Source: CAZHDB01 sp964531225 | GTDB lineage: Archaea; Thermoproteota; Thermoprotei_A; Sulfolobales; Desulfurococcaceae | Direction of reading: 5' to 3' | DNA length: 39,290 nucleotides | Assembly (NCBI GenBank): GCA_964531225.1 | Contig: CAZHDB010000011.1 | Coordinates: forward strand, 1 to 39,290 | Shown: positions 16,975-26,307 of the stretch, one piece after another | Layout: each line of letters starts with the position of its first letter | How positions within the stretch are numbered: the first letter of the stretch is position 1 | The notes under the pieces: generated by a model | Told to the model about the DNA's origin: nothing | Databases searched by the model: none | The model's input: the letters and a program-made list of their open reading frames with translations, nothing else | Program-made: the position numbers and the translations under genes

Positions 16975-18162
16975 TTAACTTAGTCGCCTTCTAATCCTTA
17001 ATGGCTCCTCTACAATTCTATTCTTCCAATAAACTTTCTCAGATAAAGACGCCTTTAACAAACCTATTGATAAAGTTATACCAAATATCGGTGACACTAT
17101 AGAAAATAATTTACTATATCCGTTCAATCCTGCGCCATATACATGGTTTATAACTAATAATATATATTGTATTATTCCTAGGACTACAAGTATCTGAAAC
17201 CCATATACTATTCCATATACTAAGGTAATTATGGGCAAATAATATCCTAAGAACACTAGTAATGAATGTATTAATGCCCTTGGTTTCTTAACTCCGTGTC
17301 TTCTTAATACTCTAGCTAAAACATCGACGGTATCATGTATCTTATCGTACCATTTAGTAATTACATTCCCCGATGCATGAATAATCCTGATATCAAATCC
17401 ATTTCTTTTTACATGTTCCGCAAAATCTCTATCCTCTACAATGCTATCTCTGACAATTTTATGAGTTCCTAGCTTTTCATATAGTTTCTTTTTAATGCCC
17501 CAGCAACAACCATAATACCATGCCAATTTATCATTCTTATTATATACTCTATTAAAACCCATGAAAGCATGAGAAAATGTCGTTAATAGCGTTTCTATAA
17601 GCTTGCATCTAATAGTTTTACACATAAATATAGGAACAAGAGATACTACACCATTGGTTTCCAGTATAATGTTCGCTACTTTTAATAATAAGTCCTTTGA
17701 TTTAATCCATGTATCTCCATCAATAAAGAACAACACGTCTCCATTGGCCAAATTGTATCCAGTATAATACAGATACGGTTTAGGCATCCATCCAGACGGT
17801 ATCTTATTTACTCTAATATACTTAATGCTTTTATACTTCTTCATGTATTCTTTAACTATACTAGCCGTATTATCAGTACTATTATCATCTACAATAATTA
17901 TTTCCAAGGATTTAATTCCCTTTTGATTAGTTAAGCTTTTAAGAAGAAGTGATATAATTTCTTCTTCATTTCTAACAGGTATTATTACTGATGCACGGAG
18001 TTCTTCATTTGTTTTAGGATAATTATCCTCTAGTTTAAATAAACATTTAATACTTGATTTTATAGAGTAAAGTGCATATAACCAAGCGATTATATTTATT
18101 ATCGATAGTATCTCCAAACTAAAAGCAACCATCAGTAATACACTAGCTTCCTGTAATAACAT
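16975..18162 (-). CDS. Membrane-bound family 2 glycosyltransferase
   Basis: The 395-residue product has an N-terminal membrane helix (about 8-34), a GT-A catalytic domain and several C-terminal membrane helices (about 300-380). The GT2 motifs are ASVIIPVRNEEEIISLLLKS, IIIVDDNSTDNT, the D-x-D in FFIDGDTW, and an ED acceptor motif in VEDRDFAEHV, with a following R-R-H. This layout resembles ceramide-glucosyltransferase or carotenoid glycosyltransferase relatives that act on lipid-linked acceptors at the inner face of the membrane. It stands alone between the two hyp operons on the opposite strand, so a link to hydrogenase is unlikely. Confidence 0.88.
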   Translation of the reverse strand: MLLQEASVLLMVAFSLEILSIINIIAWLYALYSIKSSIKCLFKLEDNYPKTNEELRASVIIPVRNEEEIISLLLKSLTNQKGIKSLEIIIVDDNSTDNTASIVKEYMKKYKSIKYIRVNKIPSGWMPKPYLYYTGYNLANGDVLFFIDGDTWIKSKDLLLKVANIILETNGVVSLVPIFMCKTIRCKLIETLLTTFSHAFMGFNRVYNKNDKLAWYYGCCWGIKKKLYEKLGTHKIVRDSIVEDRDFAEHVKRNGFDIRIIHASGNVITKWYDKIHDTVDVLARVLRRHGVKKPRALIHSLLVFLGYYLPIITLVYGIVYGFQILVVLGIIQYILLVINHVYGAGLNGYSKLFSIVSPIFGITLSIGLLKASLSEKVYWKNRIVEEPLRIRRRLS

Positions 18163-18208
18163 GATTCACCAACTATAACTAGTTTATTTATTAGACCGAG
18201 AAAATAGG

Positions 18209-18216
18209 TTTTTATC
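18209..18216 (+). promoter_or_regulatory. TATA-like promoter for hypE-hypC-hypF
   Basis: TTTTTATC lies about 37 bases before the hypE ATG. GGGGT about seven bases before the ATG is the likely ribosome-binding site. Confidence 0.45.
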
Positions 18217-18249
18217 TAAGAATATGTAGGAAGGTAAGGGGTCTAGATA

Positions 18250-19290
18250 ATGGCGTCTGCAGATGTAAAGCTTAGTCACGGCGCTGGAGCTAAGGAAACG
18301 TGGGAATTCATCCAGAAATATATTGTAACTAAAGTGCCAAAGAATCTATGGAAGACAGTTAATGGTTATGGACTTGACGTTTTAGATGATGGTGCAGTAA
18401 TTAAGATTGGAGATAACTACATTGTAATATCCGTTGATTCTTATACTGTTAACCCTATATTCTTTAAAGGCGGTAATATAGGTAAGCTCGCTGTATCAGG
18501 TACATTAAATGATCTTGTGATGATGGGGGCTAAACCTACAGCCTTCATGGATACAGTTGTAGTTGAAGAGGGATTTCCTATTAAAGATCTTGAAATCATT
18601 ATTGAGTCCATGGTAAAGATCTTAGCAGAAGAAGAAATTCCATTAATAGGCGGCGATTTTAAGGTTATGCCGAAAGGATCAATAGATCGTATTGTTATAA
18701 CAGGTATAGGCATAGGATTAACCTCTAGGCCCATTATTGATGTAACGATAGATGAAAACGATGTAATTATTGTAACTGGTCCTATAGCAGAACATGGTGC
18801 TGTTATCATGGCTCATCAACTTGGTATGGAAGATGAAATCAAGGACTTACAAAGCGATACAAAACCATTAACTAGGACTGTTCTCCCAGTTATTGAGAAA
18901 TTTAAAGAGTATATTCATGCTGCACGTGATCCTACACGCGGCGGTTTAGCTGCTACTCTACATGAATGGATTTCAGAACGCGATCTTACAATAGTTATTG
19001 ATAGAAATAAAATACCTATTAGGGATAGTGTTCGATATTTTTTAGATGCATTAGGCATCGATCCTTTAAATATGGCGTCTGAGGGAATAGCCGTACTTGC
19101 TGTAGAACCCAGTGTTGCAGACGATATAGTTAAGGAGCTTAGGAAGGTAGGGGAGAAACATGCAACTATTATAGGTAAGGTGATTAAGATAAATAATCCG
19201 TTATTAAGGGGCAAAGTCATAGCTATTACAGAAGTTGGTGGCAAGGTAATAGTAGAGCCAAGATCAATTAACTTGCCAAGGATATGCTAG
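18250..19290 (+). CDS. hypE: Hydrogenase maturation protein HypE
   Basis: HypE accepts a carbamoyl group from HypF on its C-terminal cysteine and dehydrates it with ATP to thiocyanate, the source of the cyanide ligands. The product ends in PRIC, the required terminal cysteine. It belongs to the PurM/ThiL fold: DDGAVIKIGDNYIVISVDS in the N-terminal half, GTLNDLVMMGAKPTA, GGDFKVM, and ARDPTRGGLAATLHEW at the domain junction. The 346-residue length is normal. It starts the hypE-hypC-hypF transcript and is followed by hypC ten bases later. Confidence 0.96.
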   Translation: MASADVKLSHGAGAKETWEFIQKYIVTKVPKNLWKTVNGYGLDVLDDGAVIKIGDNYIVISVDSYTVNPIFFKGGNIGKLAVSGTLNDLVMMGAKPTAFMDTVVVEEGFPIKDLEIIIESMVKILAEEEIPLIGGDFKVMPKGSIDRIVITGIGIGLTSRPIIDVTIDENDVIIVTGPIAEHGAVIMAHQLGMEDEIKDLQSDTKPLTRTVLPVIEKFKEYIHAARDPTRGGLAATLHEWISERDLTIVIDRNKIPIRDSVRYFLDALGIDPLNMASEGIAVLAVEPSVADDIVKELRKVGEKHATIIGKVIKINNPLLRGKVIAITEVGGKVIVEPRSINLPRIC

Positions 19291-19300
19291 GGTGAATAAA

Positions 19301-19540
19301 TTGTGTTTAGGAATACCTGCTAGAATCGTAAATGTATTTGAAAAAGATGGTCTACGTATCGCGAGGGTTATTATGGGCGGTATTGCTAGAGATGTCATAG
19401 TAGTTACAAATGAGGATCTAAGGGAAGGAGATTACGTTATTGTACACGCAGGTATGGCTATTTCAAAAATTGATGAGAACGAATTAGAAACCATACTAAA
19501 TATTTGGAAAGAGCTTGAACAAGTAATCATTGAGAATTAA
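19301..19540 (+). CDS. hypC: Hydrogenase maturation chaperone HypC
   Basis: HypC partners HypD and then the large subunit, holding the iron-cyanide-CO unit through its Cys2. I place the start at TTG 19301, giving M-C-L-G-I-P-A with cysteine as residue 2, as the family needs. GGTGA lies five bases upstream. A GTG at 19292 would add three residues ahead of the cysteine and is rejected. At 79 residues the length is typical. Residues such as IMGGIARDVIVV and DYVIVHAGMAISKID match the OB-like fold. It sits between hypE and hypF. Confidence 0.95.
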   Translation: MCLGIPARIVNVFEKDGLRIARVIMGGIARDVIVVTNEDLREGDYVIVHAGMAISKIDENELETILNIWKELEQVIIEN

Positions 19541-19564
19541 CAGTTATTAAACGGGTATCAGCTT

Positions 19565-21895
19565 ATGAAATACGCCTTAAGAATAATTGTTACTGGTATT
19601 GTTCAAGGCGTTGGTTTTAGGCCTTTTATTCATAGAATAGCCTTGTCAAATAGACTATATGGATATGTTAAAAACGTTGGTGGATCTGAAGTTGAGATTT
19701 GGATTGAAGGTGTTCCTGAAAACTATTCTAAATTTATAAGAGATCTTTATTTTAAGAAGCCTCCTCCAGCAGTTATTGATGAGGTGGAGATTTATTTTGA
19801 AGAACCTAGAGGGTATACTACATTTAATATACTTAAGAGTGAAAAAGGTAGATTAAAATATTCCATGATACCTCCTGATCTAGGTATATGTGAATATTGT
19901 TTAAAGGAGATACTTGATCCAAGTGATAGAAGATATAGATATGCATTTAATTCATGTGCTTGGTGTGGTCCTAGATATTCTATGATGTATGGTGTACCAT
20001 ATGATCGGGAAAATACTTCTATGAGAAAATATAAATTATGTAGTGACTGTTTTCACGAGTATACTAATATTAATGATATTAGACGATATCATGCACAAGG
20101 TATAAGCTGTTCAAAGGATGGGCCGAGGTTATGGTTAACTGATTCTAAAGGTGAGATCATTGATACGAAGGACCCTATTAAGGAAGCTGCCAAGTTAATA
20201 GATGAAGGATACATTTTGGCAATAAAGGGTCTTGGAGGATATCATATAGCAGCCCTAGCTAGTAATGACGATATTGTGTTGAAACTTAGAGAGAGAAAGA
20301 AGAGACCTACAAAACCCTTTGCTGTTATGGCTTTAGACATAGGTATTGCTAGGAGACTGGTATTTATAAATGAGAAAGCCAGGATTCTTCTAGAATCCCC
20401 GCAGAAACCTATTGTTTTACTAAAGAAGAGGCCTGATACACCTGTATCAAGGTATGTTTCGCCAGGATTATCTCACGAGGGAGTTTTTCTTCCATATACT
20501 GGTCTCCATTATCTCCTGCTTATGGAGACACATGATAAATTCTTGATAATGACTAGCGGCAATAGACATGGTAAGCCCATGTGTATTGATGAGAAGTGTG
20601 CTTATAATGAATTAGGTAGTATTGTTGATTATTTCTTAGTACATGATAGGGAAATTGTTAATCGAGTAGATGACTCAGTTATTAGATTTACATGCGGTAA
20701 GCCTGTTCTTCTACGTAGAGGTAGAGGTTATGCACCCATATGGATAAAGATCCCGTTTAAACTATCTAACAAATACATAGCCTTCGGTAGCGATCTACAG
20801 ACTGCGGCGGCTATAGGCTTTGATGATAAAATTGTTCTTACCCAATACATTGGCGACGTTGATGATTTTGATGTACTTGATGATATGGATAAGTATGTAA
20901 GATTCTTAGCCGATAACTATGGTATAGGTCTTGATGAAGCTATATTGGTTGTTGATAAGCATCCGCACTATAGTTCTAGAAGACTTGCTGAAGCCTATGC
21001 AGAGAAGCTTGGTAACAGAATTATTGAGGTACAGCATCATGTAGCTCATGTATTATCGACAGCAATTGATCATGGAGTTTATGGTAGAATTATAGGTATA
21101 GCCATTGATGGTGTGGGCTATGGCGATGATGGGGCTATATGGGGTGGAGAAGTTATAGAAATTGATATGTATAATGGTTCTTATAGGAGGCTTGGACATC
21201 TTGAATACCAGCCTCTTGTTGGTGATCGATCTATTTACTATCCGATCAGGTTCTTCCTGTCAGTACTTAGCAAGAAAATTGATCATGAAGAGTTAATGGA
21301 TCTTGTTAAAAGGTACAAATTACATAAACGTGTTAAAGGCGGCTTAAGGGAAATAGAGATTCTATTGAGAAGTATTGAGAGAGGTGTATATGTGAATACA
21401 TCGAGTACTGGAAGATTGCTTGATGGTGTATCGGCTTTCTTAGGAGTATCTAGTTATAGGAGCTATGAAGGTGAACCAGCTATTAAACTTGAAGCATTTT
21501 CAATTAATGGTTCATACCTACATGATTACTTAGATCCTAGAATTACTGTTAAAGATGGAAAATACATCGTTAAAACAACTGATCTTTATATGGAATTAAT
21601 AGATCTAGTAAGTAGCTGTAAAAAGGAGGATCTTGCAGTTACGTTTCAGTATAATATCGGTAAGGTATTAGGTGAGATAACCTATCATGGGATTAGAGGA
21701 AGGAGAAATATTATTGATAAGGTATTCATAGGCGGTGGGGCTGCAGTGAACAACTACATAGTATCTGGTGTAACAGACTTATTGAAACAACATGACATAG
21801 AGGTAATTTTACCTACTAGAATACCAGCTAATGATGGAGGAATATCTTTAGGACAAATAATTTATGCAGAACTCACACAGATATGCGATCCTTAG
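19565..21895 (+). CDS. hypF: Carbamoyltransferase HypF
   Basis: HypF turns carbamoyl phosphate into a carbamoyl-adenylate and passes the carbamoyl group to HypE. The domains in order are acylphosphatase (1-90, GIVQGVGFRPFIHRIAL), paired zinc fingers (106-190), YrdC-like domain (about 200-380, KGLGGYHIAALAS) and Kae1-like domain (about 390-770, VQHHVAHVLSTAIDHG and GIAIDGVGYGDDGAIWGGE). Seven of the eight usual zinc cysteines are present: C109, C112, C131, C134, C159, C162, C182. The eighth position is D185 (HAQGISCSKDGP, normally C-x-x-C-G-P). The 776-residue length is full. It is the last gene of the hypE transcript. Confidence 0.96.
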   Translation: MKYALRIIVTGIVQGVGFRPFIHRIALSNRLYGYVKNVGGSEVEIWIEGVPENYSKFIRDLYFKKPPPAVIDEVEIYFEEPRGYTTFNILKSEKGRLKYSMIPPDLGICEYCLKEILDPSDRRYRYAFNSCAWCGPRYSMMYGVPYDRENTSMRKYKLCSDCFHEYTNINDIRRYHAQGISCSKDGPRLWLTDSKGEIIDTKDPIKEAAKLIDEGYILAIKGLGGYHIAALASNDDIVLKLRERKKRPTKPFAVMALDIGIARRLVFINEKARILLESPQKPIVLLKKRPDTPVSRYVSPGLSHEGVFLPYTGLHYLLLMETHDKFLIMTSGNRHGKPMCIDEKCAYNELGSIVDYFLVHDREIVNRVDDSVIRFTCGKPVLLRRGRGYAPIWIKIPFKLSNKYIAFGSDLQTAAAIGFDDKIVLTQYIGDVDDFDVLDDMDKYVRFLADNYGIGLDEAILVVDKHPHYSSRRLAEAYAEKLGNRIIEVQHHVAHVLSTAIDHGVYGRIIGIAIDGVGYGDDGAIWGGEVIEIDMYNGSYRRLGHLEYQPLVGDRSIYYPIRFFLSVLSKKIDHEELMDLVKRYKLHKRVKGGLREIEILLRSIERGVYVNTSSTGRLLDGVSAFLGVSSYRSYEGEPAIKLEAFSINGSYLHDYLDPRITVKDGKYIVKTTDLYMELIDLVSSCKKEDLAVTFQYNIGKVLGEITYHGIRGRRNIIDKVFIGGGAAVNNYIVSGVTDLLKQHDIEVILPTRIPANDGGISLGQIIYAELTQICDP

Positions 21896-21964
21896 AAAAG
21901 ATACAAAAATAAATTAAAAGGAAAAAAATATAAACTAATTAAATATATAATTTAAATAATAAAA

Positions 21965-21980
21965 CTTTTAAACTTATAAG
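21965..21980 (+). promoter_or_regulatory. TATA-like promoter for the unknown exported gene pair
   Basis: CTTTTAAACTTATAAG contains a strong A+T box about 30-40 bases before ATG 22009. No ribosome-binding site precedes that ATG, so the transcript may be leaderless. Confidence 0.5.
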
Positions 21981-22008
21981 ACATTAGTATATATACGAAG
22001 AATAGTTT

Positions 22009-22836
22009 ATGGCGATATTTATGAATATTATTAAACATAGATACTACGTCTATATAATATGTATTATTACCTTGCTAGCAATATTAGTTGCAGTAGATAG
22101 TCTAAACCTTATAAAAATATATGATACATCAACATATACGACATTCTTACCCATTAGAGGAATAGCTATTAATGATACTGAAATCGATAATATTTTAAAA
22201 AGGACTGGTTTAAAGATGGAAGATCTTGTATATCCGAGAGATACTGGACAATACTATATATATTATTTCAAAGTAGCTGTACGTAATTATAGTATAACCT
22301 ACAATAATACAGTTTACATTATTGAACCAGATACATTATTAGTTGTTCTATCTTTGCAGCCCATAAATTTCAGTATAGACCATTCATCAGCACCCGTAAT
22401 AGATGAGAATAAAGAGCAAAAACCTAATCTAAAGAAATACTTAATACCAATAGAACCTAATAATAATATTGCTACGCTTATCTTTATAAAATTATTAAAT
22501 TGCCAAAATATAAGCGAACAAAAGTTAAGACTAGAAAAATTATTTAATAAATATATTAGTGAATTTAACGAAAATATGCAAAAATGTAGCGAAATGCCAG
22601 AATGCTCCGGTATGTGTGTATCACCTTACTTATTAAGAGTAAATGATTGGCCCATATATTATTTACCAAGACAAGAATGCTGTAAAGGAACTATAGTTAA
22701 GACATGTCATGACTATCCAGCACTTATTTTACTCACTTACAACAACGTATCAATTAAGATAAAGAGCCTTGAAGATAATGATGTACTAAAAGATCGTATT
22801 GTACATATAGCTGAGATACTTATGGAGGGAAAATAA
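22009..22836 (+). CDS. Unknown membrane-anchored, cysteine-containing protein
   Basis: I do not recognise this 275-residue protein. An N-terminal helix (about 12-32) would anchor it with the rest outside the cell. The C-terminal half carries seven cysteines: one near 164, then KCSEMPECSGMC, a CC pair and a final KTC. They suggest disulfides or a metal site. There are several N-x-S/T glycosylation sites. It lies between hypF and the hydrogenase operon and is followed after one base by another exported unknown, so the two are surely co-transcribed. A link to hydrogenase is possible only by position. ATG 22021 is an alternative start. Confidence 0.7.
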   Translation: MAIFMNIIKHRYYVYIICIITLLAILVAVDSLNLIKIYDTSTYTTFLPIRGIAINDTEIDNILKRTGLKMEDLVYPRDTGQYYIYYFKVAVRNYSITYNNTVYIIEPDTLLVVLSLQPINFSIDHSSAPVIDENKEQKPNLKKYLIPIEPNNNIATLIFIKLLNCQNISEQKLRLEKLFNKYISEFNENMQKCSEMPECSGMCVSPYLLRVNDWPIYYLPRQECCKGTIVKTCHDYPALILLTYNNVSIKIKSLEDNDVLKDRIVHIAEILMEGK

Positions 22837-22837
22837 T

Positions 22838-23626
22838 ATGTCAATCAAGAACATTATTCATTACGCTTTAATCTTTATAGTACTTGTTATATTTGCCCAT
22901 AATTTCAATGGATATACTACTGTATGCAATGATCAAATAAATACAGACTATAGTGCTGATACAGATAATTTCACAATATCCCTAGACACAGAAGCATATA
23001 TACTAATCTGGCCATCTTATGATTACGGCTTTAAATATGGTGTAATGGGTAAGGGTAAAATGTATGAATTTGACATACCTGATCCTGATCTCTTTGCAGC
23101 AGAGGGTGTATGGTCCCATATATGTGTTTACAAGTATGCTGATTCTGAGGGAACTTATTCATTCGTTGAGACAGGATTAAAGAGATATAAAATTAACTGG
23201 GGTGTCTGGATATCAACATATAATAAGCTCTACTATGCATTCAGGACCCGGAACGGATACACTGCGAGTATTGAAGTAGGTGATGCCGAACTTAATACCG
23301 TATATGGATTTAAGATTGTATATGTAACTAATGGAAAATGGATGATTGTGATTAAAAAGCTCTATTCAGATGAGCTAATATGTACTCGTATAGTAGATGT
23401 TGGACTGTACTATGGTAACTATGTATACTCACAAATTGAATCAACCACAGATACTCTTCCCAGCAGCAATCAAAATTTATTTTACTGGTACAACATAAGG
23501 TATCAGTATGGATATAGTGAGTGGATCACATATTATAGATGGATCGATGGATATGAAGATACTAATACATTTAATAATGTAGAAACCGATACATGGACTG
23601 ATGGATATAAAGCCTATACCACATAA
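22838..23626 (+). CDS. Unknown exported protein, partner of the preceding gene
   Basis: The 262-residue product begins with a signal peptide or anchor (about 5-24, IIHYALIFIVLVIFA). It continues with a soluble domain very rich in Tyr and Trp, for example ILIWPSYDYGFKYGVMGKG and YRWIDGYEDTNTFNN. The alternating aromatic strands suggest an all-beta fold, perhaps a carbohydrate-binding jelly roll, but no known family is recognised. Three cysteines are present in the mature part. It has no hydrophobic C-terminus, so it is either released or held by its N-terminal helix. The start is one base after the previous stop. Confidence 0.7.
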   Translation: MSIKNIIHYALIFIVLVIFAHNFNGYTTVCNDQINTDYSADTDNFTISLDTEAYILIWPSYDYGFKYGVMGKGKMYEFDIPDPDLFAAEGVWSHICVYKYADSEGTYSFVETGLKRYKINWGVWISTYNKLYYAFRTRNGYTASIEVGDAELNTVYGFKIVYVTNGKWMIVIKKLYSDELICTRIVDVGLYYGNYVYSQIESTTDTLPSSNQNLFYWYNIRYQYGYSEWITYYRWIDGYEDTNTFNNVETDTWTDGYKAYTT

Positions 23627-23694
23627 TTCCTTACACCCCATTTCATCTGATTTTTAATATACTAATGAATTAAGTTAATTACTGATGAAGTTAA

Positions 23695-23702
23695 TTTTAA
23701 AT
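23695..23702 (+). promoter_or_regulatory. TATA box of the hydrogenase operon
   Basis: TTTTAAAT in a very A+T-rich stretch lies 50 bases before the TTG start of the first hydrogenase gene. The implied transcript start is near 23725. GGTGAT (23741-23746) is the ribosome-binding site. Confidence 0.55.
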
Positions 23703-23751
23703 AAAACTAGAATACCTAATTTAATAACGTTGAGGCCATTGGTGATAAATT

Positions 23752-25353
23752 TTGACGATATACCTAATTAATGGACTAGATATGCTCGGTATTCTTGTTC
23801 CATTTCTAGCTCTCTCTTCATTCGCCATACCACTATTTAGCTTACTTATTAAGAGGAAAACTTTCTACGATATCTACGTATTTATCATAGGATCTATAGC
23901 CCTCTATTTTACCTATAATATACTGAAAACTGTACTATATTTTGATAAGCCAATCATGTATAGATTTGGTGGATGGCCTCCACCAATAGGTATAGCGTAT
24001 GAAGTTGATCCATTTAATGGTATTCTAGGATTATTTACAGCAGCTACTATGTGGCTCATAATAATCTACAGTATATGGTATACCAAGCACATGGATAACT
24101 ATGTATGGTACTATACATTATTACTTGGTCTCGAGACAGGTCTTCTCGGGTGCCTATATACCGGTGACGTGTTCAACCTATTCGTAATGATAGAGGTATT
24201 GTCTGTATCAGCATATGCCCTTGTAGCATATTACAGGAATAAGCCTCAGGCCATAGAGGCGGCTATAAAGTATGCTATGGTAGGGGCAATAGCTACAACG
24301 TTCTACTTCCTATCATTAGTCTTTATCTATGGAAGCTATGGAACACTAAATATGGCTGATCTAGCAATTAGATCACATGTTGAAGAAGGAATATTGACTG
24401 GAGGTAAAGTTTATGGTAATATAGCCGTTGCTAGTGCTGTAGCCATAGGACTTGCATTATGGGCTTTCACGTTTAAATCAGCACTATTCCCTAATCACTT
24501 CTGGCTACCAGATGCTCATCCTGAGGCACCGACGCCTGTTTCAGCAGCACTATCTGGTCTTGTAGTTAATATTGGTGTTTATGCTGTTATACGTTTCCTA
24601 TATACACTATTTGGTTCATCAAGCATACTGTCTACAATAGGATATAGAGACGCAGTATTTACAATACTCTTGATCCTAGGCATTTTATCTGGGATTATTG
24701 GAGCTCTACTAATGATTATACAAAAAGATATCAAGAGACTGCTTGCCTATAGTACTATAAGTCATATTGGACTGATCTATATAGGATTATCGATAGGATT
24801 TACCAATTTATCTAAGGAAATCATTGTCCTAGGGCTTCTCGCTACACTCTATCACATTATAAACCATGGTATTGGAAAAGCATTATTATTCATGGCATCG
24901 GGTATATATATTTCATCAGCTAAAACAAGGAACCTTGAACATATGATTGGTGTAGGTAGAACGTACCCAATAACATCATTAGCTTTTGTACTTGGTACTC
25001 TTCATTTAATGGGCTTCATACCATTTGGAGGATTCTTCAGCAAACTATTATTATTCCAAGCCCATATAGGGGCTGGACTAATAGCATCTGCGATATCAAT
25101 AGTATTAGTTTCAGCAATAAGCCTTATTGGATACATTAAAATGATCTATTTAATACTATTGAGAATGCCTACTAGAGAATATAGGTATGAAGCAAATGTT
25201 GGCATTGAGTTATTTCTACTATTAATGGGTATTGCGTGTTTGTTACTTGGGGTGTTTAGTTTCAGATTATTAGATCTATTTAGCAACGCTGTATCCAATT
25301 CCATTGTAATGAGCTATGGATATTATACAAATCCGGTTACTAGATTAGGCTAA
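23752..25353 (+). CDS. MbhH/MrpD-like antiporter subunit of the membrane hydrogenase, first copy
   Basis: This 533-residue membrane protein belongs to the NuoL/M/N-MrpD family and should form an ion-translocating channel. The key charged residues are E148 (FNLFVMIEVLS) and K242 (AFTFKSALFPNHFWLPDA). The next helix keeps H256 in HPEAPTPVSAALSG, but N273 stands where many homologues have a lysine. A late lysine sits in FGGFFSKLLLF. It begins at TTG after GGTGAT and opens the 14-gene operon. It has a close sister at 30567-32183, with stretches nearly identical in DNA. The coupled ion, Na+ or H+, cannot be told from sequence. Confidence 0.92.
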   Translation: MTIYLINGLDMLGILVPFLALSSFAIPLFSLLIKRKTFYDIYVFIIGSIALYFTYNILKTVLYFDKPIMYRFGGWPPPIGIAYEVDPFNGILGLFTAATMWLIIIYSIWYTKHMDNYVWYYTLLLGLETGLLGCLYTGDVFNLFVMIEVLSVSAYALVAYYRNKPQAIEAAIKYAMVGAIATTFYFLSLVFIYGSYGTLNMADLAIRSHVEEGILTGGKVYGNIAVASAVAIGLALWAFTFKSALFPNHFWLPDAHPEAPTPVSAALSGLVVNIGVYAVIRFLYTLFGSSSILSTIGYRDAVFTILLILGILSGIIGALLMIIQKDIKRLLAYSTISHIGLIYIGLSIGFTNLSKEIIVLGLLATLYHIINHGIGKALLFMASGIYISSAKTRNLEHMIGVGRTYPITSLAFVLGTLHLMGFIPFGGFFSKLLLFQAHIGAGLIASAISIVLVSAISLIGYIKMIYLILLRMPTREYRYEANVGIELFLLLMGIACLLLGVFSFRLLDLFSNAVSNSIVMSYGYYTNPVTRLG

Positions 25354-25429
25354 CCTATATTAAGGTTTTTATTAACATCCTATGGAATAATAAACATGAA
25401 CCTTGATAACGCGGTTATGGTGCTGACTA

Positions 25430-25867
25430 GTGGGGAAAGAGAAGCTAGTGGGATATTCGCCATGGATAGCGCATTTTAATACTGGAGCATGTAATGGATG
25501 TGATATAGAAGTCTTAGCAGCTATAGCTCCTCATTATGATCCAGAAAGATTCGGTGTAAAGCTAGCACCTTCAATAAGACATGCAGATATACTTGTTGTA
25601 ACAGGTGCTGTTACAAAAAAAGCTGGCGAAAGACTTAAGAGACTATATGAACAAATGCCGAGCCCTAAATTTGTTATTGCAGTAGGCGCTTGTGCTTGTA
25701 GCGGTGGAGTATTCCATGATACATATAGTGTTCTAGCAGGAGCCGATAAGGTTGTACCAGTAGATATGTATGTACCCGGTTGCCCGCCCCGGCCAGAAGC
25801 TATACTTGATGCAATCGTAGCACTTGTTATGAAGCTTCGTAAGGGTGGTGGTAATGGAAATTCCTGA
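25430..25867 (+). CDS. Hydrogenase small subunit, MbhJ/NuoB-like
   Basis: The 145-residue protein holds the [4Fe-4S] cluster next to the [NiFe] site. Ligands are C21 and C24 (GACNGCD), C88 (VGACACSGG) and C118 (PGCPPRPE), the MbhJ/EchC/NuoB pattern. It lacks the extra ferredoxin domain of soluble hydrogenase small subunits, as expected for group 4. The start is GTG, with GGTG seven bases before. It overlaps the next gene. Confidence 0.94.
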   Translation: MGKEKLVGYSPWIAHFNTGACNGCDIEVLAAIAPHYDPERFGVKLAPSIRHADILVVTGAVTKKAGERLKRLYEQMPSPKFVIAVGACACSGGVFHDTYSVLAGADKVVPVDMYVPGCPPRPEAILDAIVALVMKLRKGGGNGNS

Positions 25868-26303
25868 AAAGGTTAGATTTTTAAGTGATCTTGTTAAAGA
25901 GACTTACACATTAAAACCTAATAGAGTTGTGCTTGAGATCAATAGAGACAATGTAAGAAAGGCTCTCGAGTTACTCCTTGAAAACCTTGGAGATACAGGA
26001 TTCTATTTAGCAGTAATAGTTGGTACGGATTATCCGGATAAGAATAAAATCAGGTTAGATTATTATGTTGTAATGCATCCAGATAAGGAAGTTTATATAT
26101 TTAGGACGTGGCTTCCAAGAGATGATCCACGTATATCTAGTGTTGTAGATATATTGCCTGCCGCATTATCAGGTGAATGTGAAACACATGATCTTTTAGG
26201 TGTAGTGTTTGAAGGAAATCCGTATCTTAAGCGAGGATTCTTCGTGCCACCAGATGTTTATGAAAAAGGTATTTATCCGCTTAGAAAAGATGTAAAGGTG
26301 TAA
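25854..26303 (+). CDS. Hydrogenase subunit MbhK/NuoC-like
   Basis: The product resembles the 30-kDa subunit of complex I and MbhK, a structural peripheral-arm subunit that contacts the large subunit. The family motif GECETHDLLGVVFEGNPYLK and following RGFFVPPDVYEKGIYPLRKD are clear. I place the start at ATG 25854 (149 residues) behind GGTGGT; GTG codons at 25845 and 25848 are in frame but less likely. It overlaps the end of the MbhJ-like gene by 14 bases and precedes the large subunit by four. Confidence 0.9.
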   Translation: MEIPEKVRFLSDLVKETYTLKPNRVVLEINRDNVRKALELLLENLGDTGFYLAVIVGTDYPDKNKIRLDYYVVMHPDKEVYIFRTWLPRDDPRISSVVDILPAALSGECETHDLLGVVFEGNPYLKRGFFVPPDVYEKGIYPLRKDVKV

Positions 26304-26307
26304 AGCC

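Noticed and set aside
19292..19300. GTG start for HypC
   Set aside because: It would put three residues before the essential Cys2; TTG 19301 has the better spacing from GGTGA and gives M-C-L-G.
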